Below, piece after piece: positions 11,567 to 22,622 of a stretch of 64,000 bases of DNA (within the stretch, counting starts at the first letter, position 1; each line of letters opens with the position of its first letter). The notes beneath the pieces were generated by a model. It ran no database searches and was not told the origin of the DNA. It was given only the letters and a program-made list of their open reading frames with translations. Source of the stretch: Spiroplasma alleghenense (GTDB lineage Bacteria > Bacillota_I > Bacilli_A > Mycoplasmatales > Mycoplasmataceae). The stretch spans positions 806,001 through 870,000 of the forward strand of contig NZ_CP031376.1 in NCBI RefSeq assembly GCF_003363775.1, given 5' to 3'. The translations under genes and the position numbers were made by a program.

Positions 11567-11649
11567 GACTTTTTTGCTACCAACCTTTTAATTATTTTAA
11601 AATAAGTCCTGATGATTTAGACAAAAACAATTTTATTGGTATAAGTTGT

Positions 11650-11698
11650 AAATAAAAAACCTCTTTAAAAAACCATAAACAAACGGTTTCTAGAGGTT
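11650..11698 (-). terminator. Terminator of polA-mutM operon
   Basis: The minus strand forms a two-part stem (AACCTCT with AGAGGTT, inner AAACC with GGTTT; 11658-11698) followed by TTTTTT. It closes the operon before dnaB. Confidence 0.75.
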
Positions 11699-11719
11699 TT
11701 CCACATTTTAACATTGAAT

Positions 11720-12553
11720 CTATTCCAAAACTTGACAAGTTTGACAGTAATAAGTACCTCTTCCATTTACCTTAATTTTAGTGATTGTATCACCACAAAT
11801 TAAGCATGGCAATCCCACTCTTGTGTGGGCTTTCAAGTAATTTTGAAATTTACCATCAATTCCGTGAGCAGACTGATAACTGTCAATAGTTGTACCACCC
11901 AGTTCTACGGCTTTATTAAGGATTTTTCTAGACGAGGTGATTATCTGTTCAAAGTCGTCTAATTTAAGCTCATTTCCGCTTTTTAAGGGGTTAATTTTGG
12001 CATCAAACAATATTTCATCAGCATAAATATTGCCAATTCCTGAAATAATAGTTTGATCTAAAAGAATTGTCTTTATATGTTTACGCGATTTGTTAATTCT
12101 ATTAAATAGATAGTTTGGTGTCACCAACTCGCTAAAGGGTTCGGGTCCAACAGTAGAAATTGGTTTTGAGTTTCTGAAATTATCCACATCCTGTCAATGT
12201 AGGGTTCCAAATTTTCTAGTATCGTAGTAAGATAATTGCATTTTATCATCAATAATAAAGGCAGCTTCTTGATGTTTTATATTTACTTGACTACCAATTT
12301 CTTCATAAAATCACTTACCTTCCATTCTTAAATGTGATATCAAAACCTTGTTATCAAAATGAAAAATAATATGTTTAGCAATTCTTTCAATTGAATTTAT
12401 AGTTTGTCCGGTAATTTCAGTTTCAAACTGATTAATATTTGTAGGTTGTTTTAACAAATTTGGATAAATAATTTTAGCGGAGGTAATCTTTTTACCCACC
12501 ACTAATTTCCTTAATGTTCTAACAACTGTTTCGACTTCTGGTAATTCTGGCAT
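11720..12553 (-). CDS. mutM: Formamidopyrimidine-DNA glycosylase
   Basis: Bifunctional base-excision repair enzyme that removes 8-oxoguanine and formamidopyrimidines and nicks the abasic site. The mature N-terminal catalytic motif PELPEVE follows the initiator Met directly. The C-terminal zinc finger is complete as C-x2-C-x16-C-x2-C (CLIC ... CQTC), and SGIGNIYADEILF holds the conserved helix-two-turn-helix. Length is 277 residues, as usual. Two TGA-Trp codons lie at 12308-12310 and near 12197. It starts 9 bases after polA with the AAGGAG site overlapping the polA end, the same polA-mutM order as in Firmicutes. Confidence 0.95.
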
Positions 12554-12562
12554 AATTCTCCT

Positions 12563-15286
12563 TTATTTTAATTCAAATCAATCATTTCCTTGACTTGAAC
12601 TTACTTCTAATTCAACCAAAACCTTGTTATCAAAATTCATTATTTCAAATAGTTTTGATAAGGCTGATTGCATTTCTTCTTTAACAATTTTTTTAACAAT
12701 TTCAGATTCTTCGCTTGGAACGTAAAATATTATCTCATCATGAATTTGAGCAATCATTTGGCTTTTTAAATTATTTTTAATAATACATTCATTAATATTT
12801 ATCATAGCTAGTTTCAAAATATCAGCTGCGCTTCCTTGGATGGGAGCATTTAGAGCTGCTCTCTCCCCAAATTGTCTTACTTGGTAATTTGAACTCATTA
12901 GTTCATAAATAAAACGACGACGTTTAGTTATTGTCTCTACATAGCCATTAACCTTACCTTGATTAACTAATTTTTCTTTGTATATTAATATATCAGGGAA
13001 AGATTTAAAGTAAGCTTCAATAAACTTCTTCGCTTGTGGAATTGAGATATTTAAGTCATTTGATAAACCAAAGTCACTTAGTCCATAGATAATACCAAAG
13101 TTAAATATTTTAGCTGTACGTCGCATTTCATAACTTACAGTTTCGTTGGCCCCAATATTATAGATTAGTCTTGCAGCTTCGGTATGAATATCTCTTTTTT
13201 GACTAAAAATTTCCAACATATTTTTTTCTGGGGCAATCTGAGCCAAAACCCTTAATTCAATTTGTGAATAATCATAACTTTGATATTCCCAACCAGGTTC
13301 ACTTGAGAATATTTTACGAACCGCCTTTTGATCTTCATCACGAATCGAAATATTTTGTAAATTAGGTTCAATTGAACTCAACCTTCCAGTTGTTGTCAAA
13401 GTCTGATTATATATTGTATGTACTTTGTTATCTGAAAAAATGTATTTCTCAAATCCTTTTAAATAAGTTGAGTAAAGTTTTGAAAATTTACGATGTTGCA
13501 TTATTTTTTCAATAACCGGATTTAAATGACTTAACTTTTCTAATGCTTCTTTGTCCGTGCTTCCTTTGTGATAATCTGGTAACTTTAAATTTATGTATAA
13601 TAATTCTTTTAGTTGCTTTGGCGAAGCAATATTGAAATCTTCGGTTACATGTCCTGAAACTAAATCTTTTATTTCGTTTTCTAATTGCTCAATCTTTAGT
13701 TTGATTTGATTTGTCTGCAATGCTAGTTCTTCACGATTCACATAAACACCGGCTTGCTCCATTTTAAATAACAACTTCGCAAATTTCAAATCGATGTTTT
13801 CATAAAGATTCATTAGATTTTCTGAATTTAAAAAGTCATAAGCAGGTTGCTTTGACTTAAGTAAGGCATTTGATTTTTTTGCTAAGTAACCAAATTTAAC
13901 CTCAGGATCAATATTTGCAGTTTTCTTAACTCCTTTACCAAAAACATCTTCTGGCTCGACCACTTCAATTTCTGGTAAAATGGATCTCAAATAGTTTGAG
14001 AAAGTTGATTTCAAAGAACTATCCTTAATATAACCAACAAGCATTAAGTCATAAGTGATTGATTCTAAGTTAACTAAATAACCTAGATTTTTCAGTGCAG
14101 TAGTTCCTGATTTTAAATCATAGAAGTACTTTATTTTTTTTGGATCACTTAAAAATTTTTGAAGTTTTTCATCAATTTCTTTTTTTTCATTTCAATTAAA
14201 TAAATTCAAGTCCCCTTGTTCGAATAAATTTAGAACAAAATTACCATTTTGATTACTGATCGAAATCCCGATTACATCTGACTTATGATAATTATTGTCT
14301 AGTAATTCAATAATTACAGCATTTTCTTCACACTCAAGTTTATCATCTCAATTTTTTAAAACTTGGTATTCGATTTTTTCCTCTTGATTAATATTATTCA
14401 CTCGGTTTGACAGACGTTTAACTAGAGAAAACATTTCATATTTGTTCAAAAATTCAATTATCGCATCAATGTTTAAATTTATTTTTTCACATTTAAAGTT
14501 TTGAATTACAACATCAGTCTTAATGGTAGCAATTTCTTTGGAAAGTAAGGCAATTTCTTTGGAATCTATTAATTTTTTTTGGGTTGCTCCAGTAATTTCA
14601 TCAATATTATTGTATATTTCCTCAAGACTGAAATATTTCTGTAATAAATTAATAGCACCCTTTTCTCCAATTCCACTAACACCCTTGATATTGTCACTTG
14701 GGTCTCCCATAATCCCTTTTAAATCTGGGATTTGCTCTGGTTTAATTGATCACTTTTCAAGTAATTCTTCCTCCCCAAAAACCAGTAAATCACTGACACC
14801 GGTTTTGGGAATTAGTATTTTTGTATTTGAATTAATTAATTGGAACATATCCTTATCACTAGTCAGGATTTCAACGAGATATTCTTCATTATCTTTAAAC
14901 AGAATTTGAGAAATGCTACCAATGATATCATCGGCTTCAATATTTTCTATTTCAAAATAAGCAATATTAGCTGATTGAAGAAACTCGCGAACAATCGGGA
15001 ATTGTGTTACTAGTTCATCTGGGGTTTTACTTCTTCCTGCTTTATAATCAGGCATTTTGTCGTGGCGAAAAGTTTTTTTCCCTTTATCAAAAGCAACAAC
15101 AACATCATAGTAATCATTTTCATTGAGTAAACTTGAAAGCATATTCACAAAGGAATAAACCGCATTAGTTGGAATACCTGATTTTGTTCTTAAAATATTA
15201 CCTGTGTAGGCAGAGGCAAAATAAGCTCTAAAAATTAGCGAATTTCCATCTACTAATAGTATTTTTTTATTTTTCATAATTATCAT
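12563..15286 (-). CDS. polA: DNA polymerase I
   Basis: Repair polymerase and primer-removing 5'-3' exonuclease, 907 residues. The N-terminal FLAP-type exonuclease has LLVDGNSLIFRAYFA, EADDIIGSI, TSDKDMFQL and GDPSDNIKGVSGIGEKGA. The polymerase domain has motif A DYSQIELR, motif B RRTAKIFNFGIIYG and motif C QIHDEI. The middle domain lacks a clear D-x-E exonuclease motif, so 3'-5' proofreading is probably absent, as in Bacillus. Several TGA-Trp codons occur, one near the C-terminus, so the true stop is TAA at 12563. The ATG at 15284-15286 is close to AAGGA; a second in-frame ATG at 15277 matches homologues equally well. Confidence 0.95.
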
Positions 15287-15303
15287 CCATTCCTTTTTAG
15301 TTT

Positions 15304-15336
15304 AACAAAAAAATAGCGATAATATCGCTATTTTTA
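15304..15336 (-). terminator. Hairpin terminator between dnaE and polA
   Basis: A perfect 12-bp stem AAAAATAGCGAT / ATCGCTATTTTT with a 3-base loop; the first arm overlaps the dnaE stop. On the minus strand the T-run belongs to the second arm and flank, so dnaE transcripts may end here, with polA having its own or read-through expression. Confidence 0.65.
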
Positions 15337-18300
15337 GGTTGTAGCAAAACTTTTTAATACCTGGTTAAGCACTCCTGAAATTTTACCGTTATAAAGTTGT
15401 GTCTTAATTTCTCCAATTAAAATATCACCTTGATTCAATTGGTCTTTAAATTTGTTATAAACCGAAGAAAAAATAGTTATATCAATATGTCCGGTTTCAT
15501 CTGAAACATCCAAAAAGACCATTTCATTATTATTTTTATCTAAATGAATTCTAAAATCATTAATTACAAATAAAATCGGGCTTTTCATTTCTGGTTTTGT
15601 TAAATCCTTAATAAAACTTAATCGATCAGAGTTTGCCAACTGATTTCTAATAATTTGTAATGGGTGTGAAGTAAAATAAAATCCTAACGAGTCTAATTCA
15701 TAAAAAGACTTTTTAATTTCTGAATCAGGTTTAATTTCCAGCTGCGGGAAAGTAAAAGGATTAATTTTTTCGATATTTTGATTTAAATCAGCAAATAAAA
15801 GAATTTTATCCTGATTTTCAAGCAAGGTTTCGCGTGTAAATCCAAAGATATCCATTGCCCCAGATTTTACAAGATTTGAAAAGGTAGTTTTGTTTAAACC
15901 TCTTTTAAATGTTTTAGAACAAAAATTAAATAAATCAAGGAATGCTGTTTTGTCTATTTCCTTCAATTCCGCCAAATTTTTAATGAATTCTATTCCAACT
16001 TGTTTTACTAAAATTAACGGCAAGTATATTCCCACTTCATTTCCAAAATAATTTAAATTAACATTTTTAACATTTGGAGGGATAACCTTTATCCCCAATG
16101 CCCTAGCTTCTTCTAAATACTTGGCAGTTTTAGCATCGTTTCCAACAGCTGAGTTCAATAATTCACAATAAAACTCTGCTGTATAATTTTGTTTTAAATA
16201 TGCCAGCCAGTAACCAATGTAAGAGTACGCGATTGCATGAGACTTATTGAATCCATAATTTGCGAATTTTAAAATTCACATTCAAATTTGCTTGGCTTTT
16301 TCAATAGTATAGCCTTTGCTAATTGCGCCCTCAACAAAATCTTCTTGCTCTTTTTTCATTAACTGAAGATCTTTTTTACCCATTGCCCTTCTTACAATAT
16401 CTGCTTTTGCTAAACTAAATCCTGCTACTGTTTGTAGGATTTGAATAACTTGTTCTTGATAAACAATTATTCCAAATGTTGGTTCAAGAATAGTTTTTAA
16501 ACTCTCATCTAGAATTTCAAATTTTCCCCCAGAATTTTTCCTTTTAATATATTCAGGAATATTTTCTTGAGGACCAGGTCGAAAAAGAGCTGAAGCAGCA
16601 GCAATATCATTAATTGATGACACTTTCATTTTAATAATTGTGTCCGTCATTCCCCCCGATTCTAGTTGGAATATACCTGTGGTTTTACCTTCTTGAAGAC
16701 TTGTAAATGTAGGATAATCATTTACGGGGATTCTAGATAAACTAGTATTTATCTTACGGTTTCTTGAAACGGCTTTCAAAATATTATTTAAAGTTGTTAA
16801 ATTTCTTAATCCTAATAAATCAATTTTAATTAAACCTAGGTCTTCTAAATAATTCATCGAAAATTGAGTCTGATTAATTCCGTTATAGCCAACTTTTAGT
16901 GGTACCACATCACGTAAATCAATATCACAAAAAACTAATCCCGCCGCATGAGTACCCGTTTGACGTGGAAGTCCTATAATTTTTTTGGCAACCGTATAAA
17001 TTTGTTGATTATTTTTTAAAAATATTTTTAACTTAGGAAACTTTTCAATCGCGCCATCCAAGTCCCTTAAAAACTCATTACCAATTGGTTTGGTAATTTC
17101 GTTAATTTCATCTGGTGTTATACCAAAAACTCTGGCACAATCTCTTAAGGCATTTTTGGTACCAATTGTTTGATAAGTTGTAATTGTTGCGACATTAAAA
17201 CGTCCATATTTTTCAAAAATGTATTCAATAACTTCATCACGGCGGTCATCTTGGAAATCAATATCGATATCAGGAAGCGAAATTCTCTCTGGATTTAAAA
17301 ATCTTTCAAAAATTAAACCGTATTCAAGTGGATCAACTGTAGTAATTTGTAATAAAAATGAAACTAAAGAACCCACAGCACTACCTCTCCCTGGTCCTAC
17401 TAAAATTTCTAATTCCTTAGCTTTTCTTACAAAGTCATAAACAACTAAAAAGTAGTCAGAAAATCCCATTTTAAAAATGGTATTCAACTCCGCTTCAAGA
17501 CGTTCCAAATATATTTGTGGAATTCCAGGCATTTTCTTAAAATTTTTAAAGTAGCCTGTTAAACTTTGTTCACAAATTAATCTCAAATAATTATCTGATG
17601 GGATATTTTTGGTATTTGGGTATTTAATCAAATGTCTTTGTGGGTTATCGAATAAATTAAAATTACAATTTTCAAAAATATAATTTATGTTCTTTTTATG
17701 GACATCAAGTTCCAAAAATACATCCAATTCTTCATCACTATAATAAAAATAATTATTTTGGATTTCACTTTGTTCATTAATCCTAATATTTTCTTTAATT
17801 GCTTTTAAAATTTTAAAAGAAGCAAAATCTCTTTTGTCTAAATATTTTATTTCTTGGTTAAAAATAACTCTGGATTTAAATTGATAATCAATTTCGTTTG
17901 AATTCACATTCACACCAATAAATATTTTTTCTGATTCAAACTTTGATTCTAATTTTTTAAAAATTTCATGATTAAATAAGTTATTAAAACTTATTACTGC
18001 AATTAAATTTTTATTTATGTTTTCTAAGATAAAATCTCACTTTTCTATGTCATTTTTAAATTCGTGACACATTATCATTGAACTGAATTTTGAAATAGTT
18101 TGATATCCTTGTAAATTTTTTGCATAAAAGTTAATTGAGAAACTATTATTATCAATTAAAAAATTTATTGTTATTCCAACAATAGGTTTTAAGTTTCTTT
18201 TTTCTGCGGCTTTAACAAAATCAGCAAGACCATAAAGAGTTTCAATATCGTTGTAGATAGCGAATTGGAATCCCTCTTTTTTAGCAAAATCCAAGTATTC

Positions 18301-18366
18301 ATCAATTGTTATTAAAGAGTCTTGGAAATTAAAACAACTTCTGACATTTAGTAACGGTGAGTACAT
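15334..18366 (-). CDS. dnaE: DNA polymerase III alpha subunit, DnaE type
   Basis: Second replicative C-family polymerase of low-GC bacteria, which extends primers before PolC takes over. It has 1010 residues against about 1100 in Bacillus. The polymerase core shows GPGRGSAVGSLVSF and the catalytic LPDIDIDFQDDRR motif near residue 345; an OB-fold (FVINDFRIHLD ... VSDETGHIDITIF) lies near the C-terminus. The N-terminal PHP domain has lost the HxH metal motif, reading LLNVRSCFNF where homologues read HLHVHS, so PHP catalysis is unlikely. Three or more TGA-Trp codons. The ATG lies 18 bases after the small membrane-protein gene and has only a weak ribosome site. Confidence 0.95.
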
Positions 18367-18384
18367 AAACGATCACTTCGCTTT

Positions 18385-18720
18385 CTACCCTAAAATAATA
18401 AATAAAAGTACAGTAACAATTATTAAAGCAATTATCAAATAGATTGTAAGTCTGAAAATAATTGGGCCCTTTATTTTTACCTTCTTGCGAGTTATTTCCC
18501 CACTACTTAATTCAATGTAGTCATTATTATTTTGATTATTTTTACCAATTTTAGTAATTGTTAAATCTTCTTCATTGTAATCTTCTGTAAGGAGTGTGTC
18601 ATTAACTTTTTCTTGACCAGAATTTCTTACTAATGAACCTTGAAAAATGCCATATTTACCCTTTTGGATCGATTTCGGTGCCTTCTTCACTTTCTTCTCA
18701 TCTGCTTTCAATGATTTCAC
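18385..18720 (-). CDS. Small protein with C-terminal membrane anchor
   Basis: Not recognised. The 111-residue product is basic and polar for about 85 residues (lysine-rich, then Asn/Glu-rich), and ends in one long hydrophobic helix, RLTIYLIIALIIVTVLLFIILG, at the extreme C-terminus: a tail-anchored topology with the polar part in the cytosol. The ATG has GAAGGTG at good spacing. The first 65 bases overlap the 3' end of thiI in another frame, and dnaE follows 18 bases later, so it is translated from the same mRNA. No TGA-Trp codon. Its function is unknown; the overlap and ribosome site make it a real gene rather than a shadow. Confidence 0.6.
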   Translation of the reverse strand: MKSLKADEKKVKKAPKSIQKGKYGIFQGSLVRNSGQEKVNDTLLTEDYNEEDLTITKIGKNNQNNNDYIELSSGEITRKKVKIKGPIIFRLTIYLIIALIIVTVLLFIILG

Positions 18721-19888
18721 CTTCCCTTACTATATAATGTTTAATTGAATTTTTGATTGTAAATTCCAACAGTTCTTGTCACATAATCTGTTCTTCTTGT
18801 TGCTCTGCGCGATAACTTCTTGGTTTTGTAACTGGATTTTTAGGCACATACATACTACAAACATCATCAAATGGTAATATTGAAGTTTCGTATGTATCAA
18901 TTTGTTTTGATATTTTTATTATTTCCTCTTTATCGAAAGTAACTACTGGACGAATGATTGGGATATTTGTTACTTCATCAATTACTCCAATACTTTCGAT
19001 TGTTTGACTAGCAACTTGTCCTAATGCTTCTCCTGTAATTATTGCTTTAGCATTTATTGTTGCTGCTAACTTATTCCCAATTCTGATAAACATACGTCTC
19101 ATTAAAGTTATGCGATAAGATTCATCTTTAATATGCATTAATTCTTGTAATAATAACCCAAAGTCACAAATATATAATGAAAAAGTGTTTTGGTTAAAAC
19201 GAGATATTTTTTTAGTTAAACTAAAAACTTTATCTAAGGCTTCAGGAGTAGTATGAGGGGGGGTCATAAAATGCAAGAAATCAACTTGCATTCCTCGCTT
19301 CATTGCAAGAAAAGCAGCAACTGGAGAATCAATTCCTCCCGAAAGCATACAAATTCCTTTTCCGCTAACTCCAACCGGTAGACCCTTTAGGGCATTAATT
19401 CTTGAAGTAAAAATATAGGTTTTGTCATTTTTTACGATAACTTCCATCTTAGTATCGGGATTATGAACATCAACTTTTAAATTATCGGTATTCATTAGAA
19501 TTTCTTTAGCTAAAATTTGTTTTATTTCTTGGGAAGTCATTGGAAAAGTTTTGTCTTTTCTTTCGACCTCCAACTTAAAAGTTCCCGTTTTTGCTTCTTT
19601 GGCAATTTTTAAGGCTAACTGAGCAATTTTTTCAATATCATTTTCAACTTCATCTACAACAGATAAAGAATAAATCCCAAAAACATCGGTAAGATTATCT
19701 AAAACGGGTTTCAGTAATTTATCATCATTTAAGTCAATTTTTAAGCTGTTGTGACTTTTAATAAACACAATTTCTTCGCGATATGGTTTTAATTTAAACT
19801 TAATATTCTGCATAAGTTTGTTGATAAAGAAATTTCTATTAGAACCCTTAAGCGTTAATTCTCCATACCTAACTAAAATGTGTTTCAT
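18656..19888 (-). CDS. thiI: tRNA 4-thiouridine synthase ThiI
   Basis: Adenylates tRNA uridine-8 and transfers sulfur to give 4-thiouridine. The 410-residue protein has the N-terminal ferredoxin-like/THUMP region (MKHILVRYGELTLKGSNR is the family start) and the PP-loop ATP-binding motif SGGIDSPVA near residue 185. No rhodanese domain follows, so the tRNA role rather than the E. coli-type thiazole role is expected, as in Firmicutes. An in-frame TGA (Trp) at 18779-18781 adds a charged 41-residue tail, placing the TAA at 18656. AGGGGAC lies before the ATG and overlaps the ezrA stop. Confidence 0.92.
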
Positions 19889-19903
19889 ATTATGTCCCCT
19901 TTT

Positions 19904-21658
19904 CTATTTTCTTTGGTTTTTACTTTTTAAATTATTAATTTGTTTAAATGAATAACCAATTAATTGATCTAAATGGCGATTGTGATAATATTGTTCTGCA
20001 GTAGCAATTACTTGTTCAGCTCCTGGGTGTGTATCCACAAATCTTTCCATATAGAGAATGATCTCTTGAGAAATAAAATCTAAGAAAATAGTGTCATTAA
20101 TTTGGCTAGATAATTTTCATGCTCGTTTTGCTAGATCATTGATTTTTTCTGAAATATATTTTTTTTCTTCTTCACTATCAGCATGAATAATTTTCTTTTC
20201 TTCAAATTCATTAATAGCTTGATTTAATTCATTTATAGGCATTAAGTATTTTTTTAACTCTGGCACACTTCGATGTTGGTTGATTTTAACTTCACATTGG
20301 CTCAATATTGATTGCACAAAAATAACATCATTTAGTAGATGTTCCATACTTGAAGTTTTACCCTCGATTTCTAAAACTGAATTTTCTAAGTTTTCAACAT
20401 TTTGAAGTGCTCTTTGAATTACAATTTTTGAATTATTTTTTAGAGTTTTTAAATCTAAGTCCGCTAAATTTGAACTAGTATCAATTATAGCAAAAATTTT
20501 GTACGCTAACTCTTTTGTTTTCAAAAATTCATAGCGAGTTTTTTCAAAGTTATTTCATTCAGGGCTTGGAGCTTTGTTAATCGCTTTAATTGAGCGATGA
20601 GCTTTTTCTATATTAGCACAAGCGGTATCAATCTCTTTAATGAAATAGCGCATTTTTTCATCATTACTTTCAAAAAAGTTCTTTAGACTGTCGTCGTATT
20701 CTACCTCATTGGTAAATTTGTTAATCAAATCAAAAATTTCAGCAAGTAGTTTGTTTGCTTTTTTATACTGTAGTCGCTTTAATTCATTATTAATTTTAAT
20801 TCTTAAAGTATCAACATTATGTTCTAATATTGAATATTGTTCTGCAGTTTTAGTAATTCGCTCATTTACTTTACCAAATGTAACATATTTATTTTTTAAC
20901 TCAATTAATTTATTAGGAACTGTTGTTAATATAGTTGAAATTATGGTTGGGATATTATCTAGAAGTTCAATTAAGAAAATTAAGCTGTTGTCAATTTTGT
21001 ATAAAACATCCCAAGACTTACGATAATTACCTTCTTCTAGTTCAATGTAAAACTCCTCAAAAAATCCCTCAATTTGTTGAATTGTATTTGCTAGTTTTAA
21101 TTCATCGATTTCAATTTTACCAAAAGTCAACATAGTTGCTTCTTCTTTTAACTCTTGAAAAACCTCTCTTACCAAAATTGAGTTACTTCTTTGAATTAAT
21201 TCTATTTCTATTGCATCTTCAATTTCTTCGTTAATTTCTTGAACTTTTCTTTGAATTTCTTTTAAGGTTAAATAAATTTCATTAACTTTTTTATAATTGG
21301 AAATTAATGGTAAAGTTGCCTTACGGTTATTTATGATTCCACTTAAAGAATCAAAGATTTTTTTTAATTCCTTTTCAAATAGTAGTTCGTATTTAGTTCT
21401 TCAAACCATTAATTCTTGTTCAAAAACCTTATTTACATTGTTAATATTTGATATTCTTTGCAAATGAATCTTTAAAGGTGTTCGCTTTAATATATCAATT
21501 AAATCTACTGATTGGGCAATTTTTGAAATAATAGCTCGATAAATACAAAAAATACTTATTAAAATAAAGAATATTACTAGTAAAGCAAAAAAAATGCTTC
21601 AACCGATCAAGTTGGCAGTACTTATATTTGAACTTAATAAAAACGAAATTTTTGCCAT
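19904..21658 (-). CDS. ezrA: Septation ring regulator EzrA
   Basis: A 584-residue protein with a single N-terminal membrane helix (about residues 17-38) followed by some 540 residues of charged helix with heptad-like Leu/Ile spacing, the architecture of EzrA, which modulates FtsZ ring assembly and links it to the cell envelope in Firmicutes. The order ezrA-thiI matches the Firmicute neighbourhood, which carries the call because coiled coils are weakly diagnostic. Five or so TGA-Trp codons. AAGAGG stands just before the ATG at 21656-21658. In a wall-less cell the usual peptidoglycan-synthase partners are missing, so the role is likely restricted to FtsZ or membrane constriction. Confidence 0.82.
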
Positions 21659-21759
21659 AAATACCTCTTAAGAATGATTATAGCATAATAAAAATCATTG
21701 AAATAGTTGCATTACCTATTATTAGCGGTTAAAAAATAGTAATTAGCGAGGCTTTTCAA

Positions 21760-21787
21760 TTGACTATTTTTGAGATTTGTATATAAT
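21760..21787 (+). promoter_or_regulatory. Promoter of rpsD
   Basis: TTGACT (21760-21765), 16 bases, TATAAT (21782-21787). It is one of the best consensus promoters in the window and leaves a leader of about 150 bases before rpsD. Confidence 0.75.
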
Positions 21788-21794
21788 TATTTTG

Positions 21795-21944
21795 TTATAT
21801 AAGATATCTGCGAATAAGTATGTCAGAACAATTGTTTATTAACAATTTACAGTAACCTTTAGCAGTAAAGGCGAATTTATAAACTTTATCTGATAGGGCT
21901 TATTTTTATCTCATGTTAACAAAGAAAAACTTTAGGAGGCTTAA
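21795..21944 (+). promoter_or_regulatory. Structured rpsD 5' leader, candidate S4 autoregulatory element
   Basis: The ~150-base untranslated leader can fold into an outer helix (AGATA 21802-21806 with TATCT 21907-21911, and AATAAG 21813-21818 with CTTATT 21899-21904). The helix encloses two perfect hairpins: AATTGTT/AACAATT (21830-21847) and CCTTTA-GCAG-TAAAGG (21856-21871). The ribosome site AGGAGG follows 25 bases later. In Firmicutes S4 represses rpsD through a leader structure; a similar job here is inferred from position and folding only. Confidence 0.5.
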
Positions 21945-22562
21945 ATGTCAAGATACACAGGATCGACATTCAAAAAGGCTCGTAGATATGGTTTCTCTAT
22001 TTTAGAAAATGGGAAAGAATTTAGTAAAGGTAAAAAACGTACAACAGCACCAGGTCAACACGGTTCAAAACGTGTTAAATTATCTGGTTATGGTTTACAA
22101 ATGCAAGAAAAACAAAAAGTTAAATTCATGTATGGTTTAACTGAACGTCAATTTAGAAATACTTATGCAAGAGCAAAAGGTATGCAAGGAATTACAGGTA
22201 CAAACTTCTTACAACAATTAGAATCTCGTTTAGATAACATAGTTTATCGTATGGGACTTGCTATGACAAGACAAGGTGCAAGACAACTTGTAAACCACGG
22301 TCACGTTTTAGTAAATGATAAAAAAGTTGATATTCCATCATACAACGTTAAAGTTGGAGATAAAATCAAAATTAAAGAAAATATGGCCAAAAATTCAAAA
22401 ATTGTTGAAGCATTAACTAATAACCAAGCTACTGTAGCTTTTGTTAAATTTGATAAAACAAAACTTACAGGAGAATATGTTCGTTTCCCAGAACGTTCTG
22501 AATTAAACCAAGAAATCAACGAAGCACTTATAGTTGAATGATACAACCGTTTAATTAAGTAA
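21945..22562 (+). CDS. rpsD: 30S ribosomal protein S4
   Basis: Primary 16S-binding protein needed for small-subunit assembly. The 205-residue product opens with [16 protein letters not shown] and carries the S4 RNA-binding domain around residues 95-160 ([24 protein letters not shown]). The final residues WYNRLIK follow a TGA-Trp at 22539-22541, so the gene ends at TAA 22560-22562. A near-perfect AGGAGG precedes the ATG. It is a single-gene transcription unit between a good promoter and a strong terminator. Codon use here is more biased to A/T-ending favoured codons than in neighbours, as expected for a highly expressed gene. Confidence 0.97.
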
Positions 22563-22591
22563 TCAAACTACTAAATAAATATTTGTAAAAT

Positions 22592-22622
22592 AAAACCTTC
22601 AGATTAATCTGAAGGTTTTTTA
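22592..22622. terminator. Bidirectional terminator after rpsD
   Basis: A near-palindromic stem AAAACCTTCAGATT / AATCTGAAGGTTTT with T6 on the plus strand. It also ends the convergent gene whose stop codon is at 22620-22622. Confidence 0.85.

Noticed and set aside
14523-14909. Plus-strand 128-residue open frame
   Set aside because: Antisense to the polA exonuclease region and without promoter or ribosome site; polA is the conserved gene.
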